Shown: in pieces, positions 16,945-27,020 of the stretch
Numbering within the stretch: position 1 is the first letter of the stretch
Layout of the letters: the number at the start of each line of letters is the position of its first letter
Assembly (NCBI RefSeq): GCF_000155675.2
Contig: NC_020911.1
Location: forward strand, 2,222,501 to 2,286,500
Source: Octadecabacter antarcticus 307
GTDB lineage: Bacteria; Pseudomonadota; Alphaproteobacteria; Rhodobacterales; Rhodobacteraceae
DNA length: 64,000 bases
Direction: 5' to 3'
Position numbers and translations under genes: made by a program
The notes under the pieces: generated by a model
What the model was told of the DNA's origin: nothing
Seen by the model: the letters and a program-made list of their open reading frames with translations, nothing else
The model's database searches: none

Positions 16945-19179
16945 ATGGGACGTATCAAAACAATCGCCCGCCGTAGTTTCTTGATCGGTTCCGCCGCAAT
17001 TGTCGGCGGCGTCGCGTTTGGCGTTTATCAAGTCAACAAAGATGCGCCAAACCCATTGGTTGCCGGTGACGGAGAGGCCACGCTCAATCCCTTCGTTCTG
17101 ATCACCCAAGATGGTGTCACGCTGATCGCGCCCCGTGCTGAAATGGGCCAAGGCGTACAGACAACGCTGGCTGCCTTGGCTGCTGAAGAATTAGACGTCG
17201 CTTGGGAAGATATCACCGTGCTGCACGGCCCCCCTGCGCAAGCTTATTACAACTCTGTCTTTTTAGGTTTTGCCATCCCTGGTGCGCATTACAAAGATAC
17301 GCCGTTTAAGCATGGCCTGCGCCAGCAGGTCGGCAAGATTGGAAAATTGCTGGACCTGCAAGGGACTGGTGGCTCCACCTCGATGAAGGATTTTTACGAA
17401 CGGATGCGCCATGCGGGTGCCTCCGGGCGTGAGGCGCTCAAGATTGCGGCAGCCAAACAACTTGGTGTGGACGTAGCAGAACTTACCACTCAAGACAGTG
17501 CCGTAATCACACCTGACGGCACGCGCATTCCATACAGTGATCTTGTGGAAGCCGCACGTGATGTGACGCCGCCAGACGTTGAACTGCGTGATAAATCTAC
17601 GTGGAAATACCTCGGTAAACCAATGCCGCGCATTGATATGGTTGGAAAATCAACTGGCACAGCCCAATATGCAACCGACATACAGATGGACGGGATGAAA
17701 TTTGCAACTGTCCGGATGAGCCCGACACGCAATGGCATGATCAGCTATGATGACAGTATTGCCAAGGACATGGACGGCGTTGAAGCGATTATCGATATGG
17801 GCGACGGCATTGCTGTGATCGCAACAAACACCTGGCTCGCGATCCAAGCAGCAGAGGCGGTTGACATTACATGGGCTCGTGCGGCCTACCCTGCTGATAC
17901 CGCCGGACTGCGGGCCGCTATCGTGGCATCGCTGGATGACGAACCTAACAGTGTGGTTCGCGATGATGGTGATGTGAACGCCGCCATTGCTGGGACTGAA
18001 GTGACAGCCGAATACTATGTCCCTTGGCTTGCACATACGACGATGGAGCCGATGACGGCCACGGCGCATTTCACGGGTGATACCCTAGAGGTGTGGTCTG
18101 GCAATCAAGCGCCAACCGCCACCCGTGATGCGTGCGCCAAAGCCGTTGGGCTTGACCCGGCGCAAGTGACCCTCAACACCACCATGATGGGTGGCGCTTT
18201 TGGACGACGCGGCGAAAGCGACTTTTCGGTCCAAGCAGCACTTATTGCCAAAGCGATGCCTAACACGCCGATTCGCATGACGTGGAGCCGCGAAGAAGAC
18301 ATCCGGAATGACTTTTTCAGACCCGCAATTGTCGCGCAGTTCCGCGGCGTCGTACAAGACGGTAAGGCGGCAATCGTCGACGGTAAAATTGCAGGACCTT
18401 CCGTCTTTCACATCTCGTCACTGCGCCAACAAGGATCTATTCCTCCAGGTCCGGACCGGTTGCACGTCGAAGGCGCCGCAGACCAACCCTACGGCATTCC
18501 GAATTTCCGTATTGCTGGCCATTTGACTGATATGGACGTGCCTTTGGGGTTTTGGCGATCGGTCGGCGCTTCGGCGAACGGGTTTATGTTGGATACCTTC
18601 ATTGACGAGATGGCACATGCAGCAGGCGCAGATCCGCTGCAGTTCCGTCTTGACCTAGCGCGCGCCGAACACGCGCCTTCCGCTGCAGTCATTGAGGCGG
18701 TGGGTGACATGTCAGGCTGGACGGGCAGCACGCCAGACGGGATCGGGCGCGGCGTTGCCTTTACGCATTCTTTTGGCACCCCGGTTGCCGAAGTCATCGA
18801 AGTTGAAGACACTGGCAACGGTATCAAGATCAACAAATGCTGGATCTCTGCCGATCTGGGCGTGGTGTTGGACCCCAGCATTGTTGAAGCGCAGATGACA
18901 TCTGGCGTAATTTATGGCCTTTCCGCCGCAATGCAGGGCGAAATCACGTTTTCTGATGGCATTGCCGAGCAAGAGAACTTTTACGACTACGACGCGGTGC
19001 GGATGCACACCGTGCCCGAATTTGAAGTCCGCCTGCTTGAAAACAACCCGTTCATTGGCGGGGCGGGTGAACCCAGCACACCACCATCTATGCCAGCCTT
19101 GGGCAATGCGCTGTTTGATCTAACGGGGACGCGCGCGCGCGAATTGCCATTGATCAAAACGTTCGACCTCATATTATAA
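16945..19179 (+). CDS. Isoquinoline 1-oxidoreductase-type molybdenum subunit
   Basis: A 744-residue molybdopterin-binding subunit. The N-terminus has a twin-arginine-type signal (ARRSFLIGSAAIVGG), suggesting export of the folded enzyme. Cofactor-binding segments include LTTTMMGGAFGRRGESDF-like sequence near residue 410, GFWRSVGASANGFMLDTFIDE and the C-terminal GGAGEPSTPP, where family members carry the catalytic glutamate (present). It oxidises an N-heterocycle or aldehyde by hydroxylation; which one cannot be said. A strong terminator follows at 19187. No XdhC-type maturation gene is adjacent. Confidence 0.9.
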   Translation: MGRIKTIARRSFLIGSAAIVGGVAFGVYQVNKDAPNPLVAGDGEATLNPFVLITQDGVTLIAPRAEMGQGVQTTLAALAAEELDVAWEDITVLHGPPAQAYYNSVFLGFAIPGAHYKDTPFKHGLRQQVGKIGKLLDLQGTGGSTSMKDFYERMRHAGASGREALKIAAAKQLGVDVAELTTQDSAVITPDGTRIPYSDLVEAARDVTPPDVELRDKSTWKYLGKPMPRIDMVGKSTGTAQYATDIQMDGMKFATVRMSPTRNGMISYDDSIAKDMDGVEAIIDMGDGIAVIATNTWLAIQAAEAVDITWARAAYPADTAGLRAAIVASLDDEPNSVVRDDGDVNAAIAGTEVTAEYYVPWLAHTTMEPMTATAHFTGDTLEVWSGNQAPTATRDACAKAVGLDPAQVTLNTTMMGGAFGRRGESDFSVQAALIAKAMPNTPIRMTWSREEDIRNDFFRPAIVAQFRGVVQDGKAAIVDGKIAGPSVFHISSLRQQGSIPPGPDRLHVEGAADQPYGIPNFRIAGHLTDMDVPLGFWRSVGASANGFMLDTFIDEMAHAAGADPLQFRLDLARAEHAPSAAVIEAVGDMSGWTGSTPDGIGRGVAFTHSFGTPVAEVIEVEDTGNGIKINKCWISADLGVVLDPSIVEAQMTSGVIYGLSAAMQGEITFSDGIAEQENFYDYDAVRMHTVPEFEVRLLENNPFIGGAGEPSTPPSMPALGNALFDLTGTRARELPLIKTFDLIL

Positions 19180-19186
19180 GATCTTC

Positions 19187-19229
19187 AAGTCCGCCCTTGA
19201 GATTCCGGAGCAATCTAAAGGGCGGACTT
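19187..19229 (+). terminator. Terminator after the molybdenum hydroxylase genes
   Basis: AAGTCCGCCCTT (19187-19198) and AAGGGCGGACTT (19218-19229) form a perfect 12-bp stem. Confidence 0.8.
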
Positions 19230-19258
19230 TCAATTGGACGGAATCTTACTCCTTGGAT

Positions 19259-19440
19259 TCAAGATTGAAGTGCGACGATTAATTTAATGGCCGTAAGTTC
19301 TTCGGCCATGGCTTCAGCGGGAGTTCTCGATCCTAGTGTTTTACGAGGCCGGTCGTTCATCAGGCGTGAGACGTCGTTCAGGGCGGTTTGACTGAGGCAG
19401 CCCAGGTCAGTTCCTTTCAGGAAAAACTGGCGTAGCAAGC
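19259..19440 (-). pseudogene. IS30-family transposase C-terminal relic
   Basis: The minus strand reads LRQFFLKGTDLGCLSQ, ALNDVSRLMNDRPRKTLG and SRTPAEAM, the C-terminal end of IS30 transposases, ending at the stop 19259-19261. The rest of the element is absent. Confidence 0.8.
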
Positions 19441-19460
19441 CGAGGCAAACAACCTCGGAT

Positions 19461-19496
19461 AGACCTAAGAGACCTAAGAGACCTAAGAGACCTGAG
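19461..19496 (+). repeat. Four 9-bp tandem repeats
   Basis: AGACCTAAG is repeated three times, followed by AGACCTGAG, directly leading into the conserved core of RNA candidate copy 2. Copy 1 has only one related unit (CTAAAGAACCCGAG), so the array expanded in copy 2. Confidence 0.9.
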
Positions 19497-19607
19497 GGGG
19501 CTGAGGTTTCCGCAGGAGGCGTTCAGGCCGCAGGTGGAATACTGGGCGGTACACTAAAATGAGCCTGAACGGCGAAACTAAGCGGGGGCTTCGGTCCCCG
19601 TTTTTTT
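19488..19607 (+). ncRNA. Structured RNA candidate, copy 2 (with terminator)
   Basis: Same core as copy 1. GTTCAGGCC (19521-19529) faces GCCTGAAC (19563-19570), with the shared loop GGGCGGTACACTAAA. The terminator differs completely from copy 1: CGGGGGC-TTCG-GTCCCCG (19583-19600) plus seven T. Core sequence and fold conserved with an exchanged terminator argue for an RNA product. Confidence 0.6.
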
Positions 19608-19677
19608 GTGTCGGGCTTGGGGTGATGGCGGACTCCGCATTTGCGAAGGGCAAACGCTCTGTCCTTGGACGGTGAAA

Positions 19678-20106
19678 CTACGTTTCCCCGGGGATGTTGA
19701 AATCTGGTGGAGCGAGGGTAAAGCCGTCAAATGAGAAGCCAGGGCTGACGGTGCAGCTGACCAGTGTCCAATCGCCGGTGGTGCGCGCGGCCTGCCATGC
19801 GTCTTTGGGCACGATGCCTTGGGGGCGCTGGCCTGCCATGATGTCGGGGCCGAGGGAGGTTTCGGTTCTGGGACCTGTATCTGTGGTCGAAATGCTGAGG
19901 ATCAGAGGCGCGCCAGCGTGGTAGTGCCAGATTTCGACGCCGTCAACGCGGTGCCAGTGGCTGGCCTCGCCTGATTTGAGCAGAAAGTAGATGCAGGTTC
20001 CGGTTGGGCGGCCATCGGCCGCAGAATCGATCCACGTTTGGCGATAAAACCCGCCTTCAGGGTGCGGGGTGAGGTTCAGGGCGTCGATGATGTCTTGTGC
20101 TGTCAT
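19678..20106 (-). CDS. Cupin, DUF985 family
   Basis: A 142-residue cupin of the DUF985 (YML079W-like) family, recognisable by LTPHPEGGFYRQTW, TCIYFLLKSGEASHWHRVDGVEIWHYHAGAPL, GPDIMAGQRPQGIVPKDAWQAA and VSCTVSPGFSFDGF. The fold is a small beta barrel; members are suggested to bind sugars or metal, but no reaction is established. It is divergent from the amino-acid oxidase gene, and the start regions overlap slightly with the longest upstream frame of that gene. Confidence 0.88.
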   Translation of the reverse strand: MTAQDIIDALNLTPHPEGGFYRQTWIDSAADGRPTGTCIYFLLKSGEASHWHRVDGVEIWHYHAGAPLILSISTTDTGPRTETSLGPDIMAGQRPQGIVPKDAWQAARTTGDWTLVSCTVSPGFSFDGFTLAPPDFNIPGET

Positions 20107-20165
20107 GTTTGCAAGTTAGGCTTTGTGTGGAGAAAGACCACGAGAAAGATTATCAGGGGAACGCC

Positions 20166-21227
20166 ATGAAAGTGATCGTTGTTGGCGCGGGAATAATTGG
20201 TGCTTCGATTGCGTGGCATCTGTCACGAACCGGCGCTGAGGTGATCGTGATCGATGGTGGTGCTGCTGGCGCCAGTTCGCAGTCGTTCGGTTGGATCAAC
20301 GCGAGCTTTTATGCAGACACCGCGCATCACCGTCTGCAGGTTGCGGGGATCGCGGCGTATGGGCGGCTTATGGCGGTGCAGCCTGATCTACCGATCCAGA
20401 TGTCAGGCGCGCTTTGGTGGGAAGAACAAGGCGCTGCGTTGCACAAGATGAAGGCGCAATTGGATGCGGTCGGGTACCCGGTTGCGCATTTGAACGGCCT
20501 GCAAGCGGAGGCGTTAGAGCCTGATGTGCGTGAATTGCCCAGTGATGTGTTGCGGTTTGCGCATGAAGGCGCCGCAGACGCAGGCGTGCTGGCTGCGGCG
20601 TTACTGACGGCATCGGGCGCGCGTATTGTGTCGGGCATTCAAGTGCTTGGCATTGCCCAAAAAGACGGCGCGGTGTGCGGATTTGAGACGAGAGTCGGCC
20701 CCATCGCGGCGCAGCATGTTGTGGTCGCGGCGGGCACTGGGTCGCCGGACATCCTGTCCAGTCTTGGGATCAAATTGCCGATGCTGGTGCGCCCCGGTGT
20801 GTTGGTGACGACAAAGCCCGTGGCGGTGAAACTTGCGCATGTTCTGGTGACGCCGCATGGCGAAGTGCGCCAGCTGCCAGACGGTCGTATTTTGGCGTCA
20901 GCGGTTGCGAACCATCAAGGTGATGAAGCGTCCGACATGACGGAACAGGCTGAGGATATTGCAGCGCGGGTCTTGCATTGGCTTGACCCGATGATTGCAG
21001 GTGCGACGCTTGACTGGGACCGGGTTGCGCTGGCCTATCGGCCGATGCCCGCAGACGGTTTTCCTGTGATCGGGGCGGTGGAACCGACGGGCCTGCACAT
21101 CGCGGTTATGCACTCTGGCGTGACTTTGGCTGCGATTGCAGGAGAGGCTGTGGCGGCTGAGGTTTTGGGGCAGGGCGCGGAGTATGTGGCGCTGTTGGCG
21201 CCGTACCGACCTAGTCGATTCCAATGA
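20166..21227 (+). CDS. FAD-dependent amino-acid oxidase/dehydrogenase (DAO family)
   Basis: A 353-residue FAD oxidoreductase. The Rossmann motif is at the very N-terminus (VIVVGAGIIGASIAWHLSRTGAEV), followed by GASSQSFGWINASF and, near the C-terminus, YRPMPADGFPVIG, which resembles the DadA/glycine-oxidase group acting on D-amino acids, glycine or sarcosine-like amines. ATG 20166 is chosen because the Rossmann strand starts right after it and CAGGGGAA lies upstream; the frame is open back to 20097. Substrate not determinable. Confidence 0.85.
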   Translation: MKVIVVGAGIIGASIAWHLSRTGAEVIVIDGGAAGASSQSFGWINASFYADTAHHRLQVAGIAAYGRLMAVQPDLPIQMSGALWWEEQGAALHKMKAQLDAVGYPVAHLNGLQAEALEPDVRELPSDVLRFAHEGAADAGVLAAALLTASGARIVSGIQVLGIAQKDGAVCGFETRVGPIAAQHVVVAAGTGSPDILSSLGIKLPMLVRPGVLVTTKPVAVKLAHVLVTPHGEVRQLPDGRILASAVANHQGDEASDMTEQAEDIAARVLHWLDPMIAGATLDWDRVALAYRPMPADGFPVIGAVEPTGLHIAVMHSGVTLAAIAGEAVAAEVLGQGAEYVALLAPYRPSRFQ

Positions 21228-21255
21228 AAAGGCCCCCGCAACACAGGGGCCCTTT
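21228..21255. terminator. Bidirectional terminator between oxidase gene and eno
   Basis: AAAGGCCCC and GGGGCCCTTT form a stem with A and T runs on both sides, positioned between two convergent genes. Confidence 0.8.
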
Positions 21256-21272
21256 ACATCATCGGTGAGGAT

Positions 21273-22562
<1,290 letters not shown>

Positions 22563-22586
22563 TCAATAATTTTATGACTAAGCGCT

Positions 22587-22598
22587 GTTAGCGCAAAC
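22587..22598 (-). promoter_or_regulatory. Operator-like site upstream of eno
   Basis: GTTAGCGCAAAC differs by one base from the perfect palindrome GTTAGCGCTAAC upstream of zwf (46462-46473). Together they resemble a LacI-family operator. I recall CceR, a LacI-type regulator of central carbon metabolism in Rhodobacter, as a plausible binder, but the exact published motif is from memory. Confidence 0.6.
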
Positions 22599-22615
22599 AA
22601 TGAATGTTGCTGGTC

Positions 22616-23506
22616 CTATAGCGGCTCAGGCACGGCTTGGGAAGTGCGCCGCGCGCGGGCTTCGCGGATGAAGGTGAACAGTCCTGCGGCAATGACGATG
22701 CCGACGCCGATCAGCGTCATGGTGTCGGGGCGTTCATTTAAAAACACCACCCCCAAGAACAGCGCGAACAACATTCGCGTGTAGCGAAACATCGAAATGA
22801 AAGCCGCATCGCCTGCGCGGGTCGCAGCAACAATGCTGAGATAGGCCACCAATGCGACAGCGATGCAACCCGCGAGGGTCGCGCTGTCGGACATGGACAT
22901 GACAACAATCGGTTGTCCGTTCAGCCAGCACAGCACCAGACCAGCGGGGATCAACAACAGAAAGGCATGCAGAGATAAGTGCGCCCCAGAGATGGGGACG
23001 TTGATGGCACGTGTTGCCAGATCGCGCCCCGCAAGGCCCAACATGCCACCAATGCCGAGCAGCGTTGCAACCGATACGCCGTCCAGTCCGGGGCGGATGA
23101 TGATCAGCACCCCCACGAAGCCCACAAGGATCGCTGTCCAACGTTTCCAGCCGACGGTTTGGCCCAAAAATATCGCACCCCCCATGGCCACGACAAGGGG
23201 CGTGGCCTGAATGATCGCCGACAGCATGGTCACGTCGAGCTGCATGAGGGCGGTGAGAAACAACATTGTTCCGATGACCTCAAAGAACCCACGGGCCCAG
23301 ACACGGCCGTTCAGATGGGCGGCAACGAAAACCGGCTGACCTTTGGCGATGAACCAAACGACAAAGGCAATCGCGGCGCCAGCGCCGATCACGCTGAGGA
23401 TTTGGCCGATTGGGATGCGCGCGCCCAAGGTTTTGATCAACACGTCTTCGATTGCAAACGCGAGCATTGAAAACGTCATAAACACCGCGCCGCGGAGGTT
23501 TTCCAT
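22616..23506 (-). CDS. DMT-superfamily (EamA) transporter
   Basis: A 296-residue inner-membrane protein with about ten hydrophobic segments in two EamA repeats (first starting MTFSMLAFAIEDVLIKTLG, second around GIGGMLGLAGRDLATRAIN). The family exports metabolites such as amino acids or nucleoside derivatives; no specificity is visible. Its ATG overlaps the stop codon of the NYN gene (TAATG), so the two are translationally coupled as the last genes of a fur-NYN-DMT unit. Confidence 0.85.
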   Translation of the reverse strand: MENLRGAVFMTFSMLAFAIEDVLIKTLGARIPIGQILSVIGAGAAIAFVVWFIAKGQPVFVAAHLNGRVWARGFFEVIGTMLFLTALMQLDVTMLSAIIQATPLVVAMGGAIFLGQTVGWKRWTAILVGFVGVLIIIRPGLDGVSVATLLGIGGMLGLAGRDLATRAINVPISGAHLSLHAFLLLIPAGLVLCWLNGQPIVVMSMSDSATLAGCIAVALVAYLSIVAATRAGDAAFISMFRYTRMLFALFLGVVFLNERPDTMTLIGVGIVIAAGLFTFIREARARRTSQAVPEPL

Positions 23507-24207
23507 TACAGTTTGATCCTGATGAATAGGTCATTGCCGACTGATTTTGTTTCGAGGCCCTTTAGGGTCTTAGCCAGTTCGGACAGCTTCGTATGGCCAT
23601 AACTGCGCGGATCGAATTCCGGTTTAATGGCGGCGATCTGACTGCCGATCGGACCAAGATGAAACCAGCCATCTTCGCTTTCCAGTTTATCCATTGCGTC
23701 TTTGAACAGAGGCAGCGCCTTGACGGGTTGGGCGCGTTTGGTGTCTTGACTGGCCACGCTGGGTTCATCGTTGATCAGGTTTTCGATAAAAATGAAGCGG
23801 TTGCAAACATTGCGCAGGGATTGCGGCGTTTTTGCTTCACCGATACCGATGACTGTGCGCCCATCTTCGCGCAGGCGATTGGCCAGCCCCGTGAAATCGC
23901 TGTCCGAAGATACGATAACAAACCCGTCGAATTTTCCACCATGCAGGATGTCCATCGCATCAATGACCAACCCGATGTCGGACGCATTCTTTTGTTTGGT
24001 GTTTGCCGTTTCTTGGCGTGCCACAAGTCCCAGTTCAGGAATGACCTCTGTCCAACCTTTCAGTGAAATTGACGACCAGTCACCGTAAACGCGGCGCAAA
24101 GCGGGTTCCCCGATCCCTGAGATTTCTTTCAGGATCGCCTCTGCGTGACGGGCTGGCACATTATCTGCATCAATCAGCACGGCGAGGAGGGGGCGAACAT
24201 CAGACAT
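23506..24207 (-). CDS. NYN-domain (LabA-like) protein
   Basis: A 233-residue protein. Residues 1-150 form a NYN/PIN-like nuclease domain of the LabA/DUF88 group with the acidic pattern AVLIDADNVPARHAEAIL, DIGLVIDAMDILHGGKFDGFVIVSSDSDFTGLANRLRE and the strand VIGIGEAKTP. The C-terminal part (LGPIGSQIAAIKPEFDPRSYGHTKLSELAKTL) looks like the OST-HTH/LOTUS RNA-binding domain often fused to it. RNA processing is inferred from the domains only. TAATG overlaps join it to both neighbours. Confidence 0.85.
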   Translation of the reverse strand: MSDVRPLLAVLIDADNVPARHAEAILKEISGIGEPALRRVYGDWSSISLKGWTEVIPELGLVARQETANTKQKNASDIGLVIDAMDILHGGKFDGFVIVSSDSDFTGLANRLREDGRTVIGIGEAKTPQSLRNVCNRFIFIENLINDEPSVASQDTKRAQPVKALPLFKDAMDKLESEDGWFHLGPIGSQIAAIKPEFDPRSYGHTKLSELAKTLKGLETKSVGNDLFIRIKL

Positions 24208-24623
24208 TATTTGTCTTTCTGTTTCGGAACACCGTATAATTCCAATCTGTGTCCCTTCAGCTCATATCCGAGCTTGTCTGCGATGCGGTCTTGTAGGGCT
24301 TCAATCTCAGCATCGATAAATTCGATCACTTCACCCGATTGCAGATCAATCAGATGGTCGTGGTGTTCACGATCCGCAGTTTCATAACGCGCGCGGCCAT
24401 CGCCGAAATCATGCTTTTCCAGAATGCCGGATTCTTCGAACAACTTGACGGTGCGGTAGACCGTCGCGAGCGAGATGCGTGGGTCGGCCGCCACCGCGCG
24501 GTTGTACAGCTCTTCGACGTCGGGGTGGTCGTCTGACGATTCAAGCACGCCTGCGATGGTGCGACGCTGTTCGGTGAGGCGTAGGCCAATAGCCTCGCAA
24601 CGGGATAGGATGGTGTCGGTCAT
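24207..24623 (-). CDS. fur: Fur-family metal-responsive repressor (Fur/Mur)
   Basis: A 138-residue Fur-family regulator. The winged helix includes RLTEQRRTIAGVLESSDDHPDVEELYNRA and ISLATVYRTVKLFEESGILE; the metal site is HHDHLIDLQSGEVIEF with a C-terminal HRLELYG. The two CxxC structural-zinc pairs of many Fur proteins are absent, as in alphaproteobacterial Fur/Mur, which in Rhodobacteraceae answers mainly to manganese or iron. ATG 24623 is chosen to match family N-termini; 24650 is an alternative. The stop overlaps the NYN start. Confidence 0.88.
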   Translation of the reverse strand: MTDTILSRCEAIGLRLTEQRRTIAGVLESSDDHPDVEELYNRAVAADPRISLATVYRTVKLFEESGILEKHDFGDGRARYETADREHHDHLIDLQSGEVIEFIDAEIEALQDRIADKLGYELKGHRLELYGVPKQKDK

Positions 24624-24728
24624 GGCGGTCTCGCGGATGGTCAAGGACAATGTCGGGGCGACGTTATAGATGTGTTACGGCATCAACGCTGCGGGGGCCA
24701 GTGGGCGTGGATGGATTTGCGCGCAGAT

Positions 24729-25544
24729 TTAAAAACCAGGAATGGCGACCCAGGTGCCGCCAAGCCTGCGCAAGTGCGCGCCTGTGCGCAGTTTGAACCG
24801 CGCAAGGGGGGCGGCGTGGTCGGTTTCAACCAGCCCAAGATCAAATGTCAGATGACCCAAGCTGGCAAGGCGGTTCGCGCTGTGGGCCAGAAGCAGGTTG
24901 TGAGCGTGGTGGATGCGACCTTGCGGGCTGGTCCATGCGGTTTGATAGGTCGCAGTTGGTCCGTGACGCAGAACCAGAATTGCGGCGATCAACTGGCCCT
25001 TGTCGGAGGCTTCAAAAATCAGCGCGCAATGTGGGGTCAGGCTGGCGAATGTCGTGATAAGTGCGGTGGGCAGCGGTTTGTATCGCCGCTTTAGCGCCAA
25101 TGCATCTGCGTGGGTGAAAAGTGGGTGGGGTGCACCGCGCCAGGTAACCTCACGAATATGCAGATTGGCCGCTTCGGCTTTGCGCAATTGGTTGCGCCAT
25201 TTTGGGTGCAGGGCAGCACGGCGATCTTGCGCGCTGGCACGCAGGTCCCATTCTGCCAGATGGGCGGGGGTGATGATCTGGGCAAAACCAGCGGCTTTGT
25301 AGATGGCAGGTTGGTCGTGTTCGGCGTTGAATACGCGCAATCCGTCACGGCGCAGATCGCGCATATGATCGGTGTTTAGCGGCCCGCGCGATGTAAAGCC
25401 GATCCGCCCCAATGGTCCGAACTGGCGATTGAGGATGACAGGTGCATCGCATGACACGTCGGTTCCGAATGCGGTTAGCGCGTGGGCAAACGCAGCGGAT
25501 TGTTGCAGGGGGTATTGTTGCAAGGGTCGGGAGGCTGGCATCAT
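24729..25544 (-). CDS. GNAT/FemAB-like acetyltransferase-fold protein
   Basis: About 271 residues (291 if started at 25604). It has the BioF2-like acetyltransferase_6 layout: ALHPKWRNQLRKAEAANLHIREV in the middle and CALIFEASDKGQLIAAILVLRHGPTATYQTAWTS followed by LGHLTFDLGLVETDHAAPLARFKLRTGAHLRRLGGTW toward the end. The family acylates diverse amines or peptides; substrate unknown. It is a single gene; the small membrane protein at 25575 is divergent from it. Confidence 0.75.
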   Translation of the reverse strand: MMPASRPLQQYPLQQSAAFAHALTAFGTDVSCDAPVILNRQFGPLGRIGFTSRGPLNTDHMRDLRRDGLRVFNAEHDQPAIYKAAGFAQIITPAHLAEWDLRASAQDRRAALHPKWRNQLRKAEAANLHIREVTWRGAPHPLFTHADALALKRRYKPLPTALITTFASLTPHCALIFEASDKGQLIAAILVLRHGPTATYQTAWTSPQGRIHHAHNLLLAHSANRLASLGHLTFDLGLVETDHAAPLARFKLRTGAHLRRLGGTWVAIPGF

Positions 25545-25574
25545 CGCACCATTAACCCCACGTTTATCTAAGGC

Positions 25575-25712
25575 ATGGTTAATAGCGCGATGAATAAGCG
25601 CCAAAAATATCTACAAGATATCCCTGCTCCAAGGTTAACGCCGCTGGCGGCGGCCTGCGTGGCGCTGGTGATTGCGCTGATCGGTGGCGCTGTGTTGGCG
25701 TTGTTAACCTAA
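25575..25712 (+). CDS. Small single-pass membrane protein
   Basis: A 45-residue frame: [15 protein letters not shown], a short PAPRLTPL linker, then one hydrophobic helix of about 22 residues rich in Ala, Val, Ile and Leu ending LALLT. A second ATG lies at 25590. The basic N-terminus and C-terminal helix are typical of a small inner-membrane protein. It converges with tyrS, and their 3' ends overlap by nine bases. No function can be assigned; it is supported by its amphiphilic pattern, not by a known family. Confidence 0.55.
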   Translation: MVNSAMNKRQKYLQDIPAPRLTPLAAACVALVIALIGGAVLALLT

Positions 25713-26957
25713 TTGAACAAGCGCGTGGCGTTTTTTACCCGCACTTAGTTTTATTGGCGTTTCAAGGTCTGCGGCGGTGATCATCCGGCCCGCATCGGTC
25801 AACATGTCGTCGTTGATTTTCGCACCGCCATCCGAAATCAGCCGCTTGGCTTCTTTGCCGCTGCCAGCCAGACCAGATTTCACAATAAGTTGCACAATCG
25901 AAATACCATCCACCAAGTCCGAAGCGGCCAAGGTCAGCGTCGGAAGATCATCGCCGATACCACCCTTCTCAAAAACTTCTTTGGCCGTCTTTTCAGCGGC
26001 TTGTGCAGCATCTTTTCCATGCAAAAGCGTGGTCACTTCGTTGGCGAGGACGATTTTCGCCCCATTGATGTCTGCCCCTTCAAGTGCGCCAAGGCGGTCA
26101 CATTCCGCAACTGGAAGTTCGGTGTACAGCTTGAGGAACCGACCCACATCAGAATCGGTGGTGTTGCGCCAAAACTGCCAGAATTCATACGAGCTCAGCA
26201 TTTCATCGTTCAACCAAATGGCGCCAGACAGGGATTTGCCCATCTTTTTACCGTCACTTGTGGTCAGCAACGGCGATGTCAGGCCGAAAATTTGGTGATC
26301 CAAAACGCGGCGCGTCAGATCGATACCGTTTACGATATTGCCCCACTGGTCGCTGCCACCCATCTGCAATTTGCAACCGTAGCGTCGGTTAAGTTCCAAG
26401 AAATCATAGGCTTGCAGGATCATGTAGTTGAATTCAAGGAAGCTGAGACTTTGTTCGCGATCGAGCCGCGATTTGACTGATTCGAAACTCAGCATCCGGT
26501 TCACAGAGAAATGTTTGCCGATGTCGCGCAGAAAATCGAGGTAGTTCAGATCGTCGAGCCATTCGGCATTGTTCAGCATCAAGGCGCTGTTCGGCTGGCC
26601 TGTGTCGTACTTAATGTAGGCCGCGAAAACCTTTTTGATGCCCGAGATGTTGTCATCAATTTTATCGGGCGTCAGCAGCGGGCGTTCATCGGCGCGAAAC
26701 GATGGATCACCCACTTTCGTGGTGCCGCCGCCCATCAACGTGATCGGTTGGTGGCCGGTCTTTTGCAGCCAGCGCAGCATCATGATCTGGATCAGGGAAC
26801 CAACATGCAGCGATTTTGCTGTCGCATCAAAACCGATGTAGGCGGGCACAACGCCCGCGGCAAAGGCGTCATCCAAGCCCTGATAGTCGGTGCAATCGGC
26901 AAGAAAGCCGCGTTCCATCATCACACGGATAAAATCGGATTTTGGATGGTAGGTCAT
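25704..26957 (-). CDS. tyrS: Tyrosyl-tRNA synthetase
   Basis: A 417-residue class I synthetase charging tRNA-Tyr. The HIGH-like motif is [11 protein letters not shown] near residue 48, the tyrosine-binding segment is [15 protein letters not shown], the KMSKS motif is GKKMGKS, and the C-terminal S4 RNA-binding domain ends the protein ([17 protein letters not shown]). ATG 26957 is chosen because it matches the usual start ([24 protein letters not shown]); the frame runs open to 27335 without homology. It is divergent from anmK by 63 bases. Confidence 0.97.
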   Translation of the reverse strand: MTYHPKSDFIRVMMERGFLADCTDYQGLDDAFAAGVVPAYIGFDATAKSLHVGSLIQIMMLRWLQKTGHQPITLMGGGTTKVGDPSFRADERPLLTPDKIDDNISGIKKVFAAYIKYDTGQPNSALMLNNAEWLDDLNYLDFLRDIGKHFSVNRMLSFESVKSRLDREQSLSFLEFNYMILQAYDFLELNRRYGCKLQMGGSDQWGNIVNGIDLTRRVLDHQIFGLTSPLLTTSDGKKMGKSLSGAIWLNDEMLSSYEFWQFWRNTTDSDVGRFLKLYTELPVAECDRLGALEGADINGAKIVLANEVTTLLHGKDAAQAAEKTAKEVFEKGGIGDDLPTLTLAASDLVDGISIVQLIVKSGLAGSGKEAKRLISDGGAKINDDMLTDAGRMITAADLETPIKLSAGKKRHALVQLG

Positions 26958-27020
26958 GATGTGTTGCCTCGCGTAGATTTCGCGCATTCTATAAGCGGCA
27001 GTTGGGCCAAGGGGAAGAGC

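Noticed and set aside
26511..27020. Upstream extension of the anmK frame
   Set aside because: It is antisense to tyrS; the family start and ribosome binding site are at 27021.
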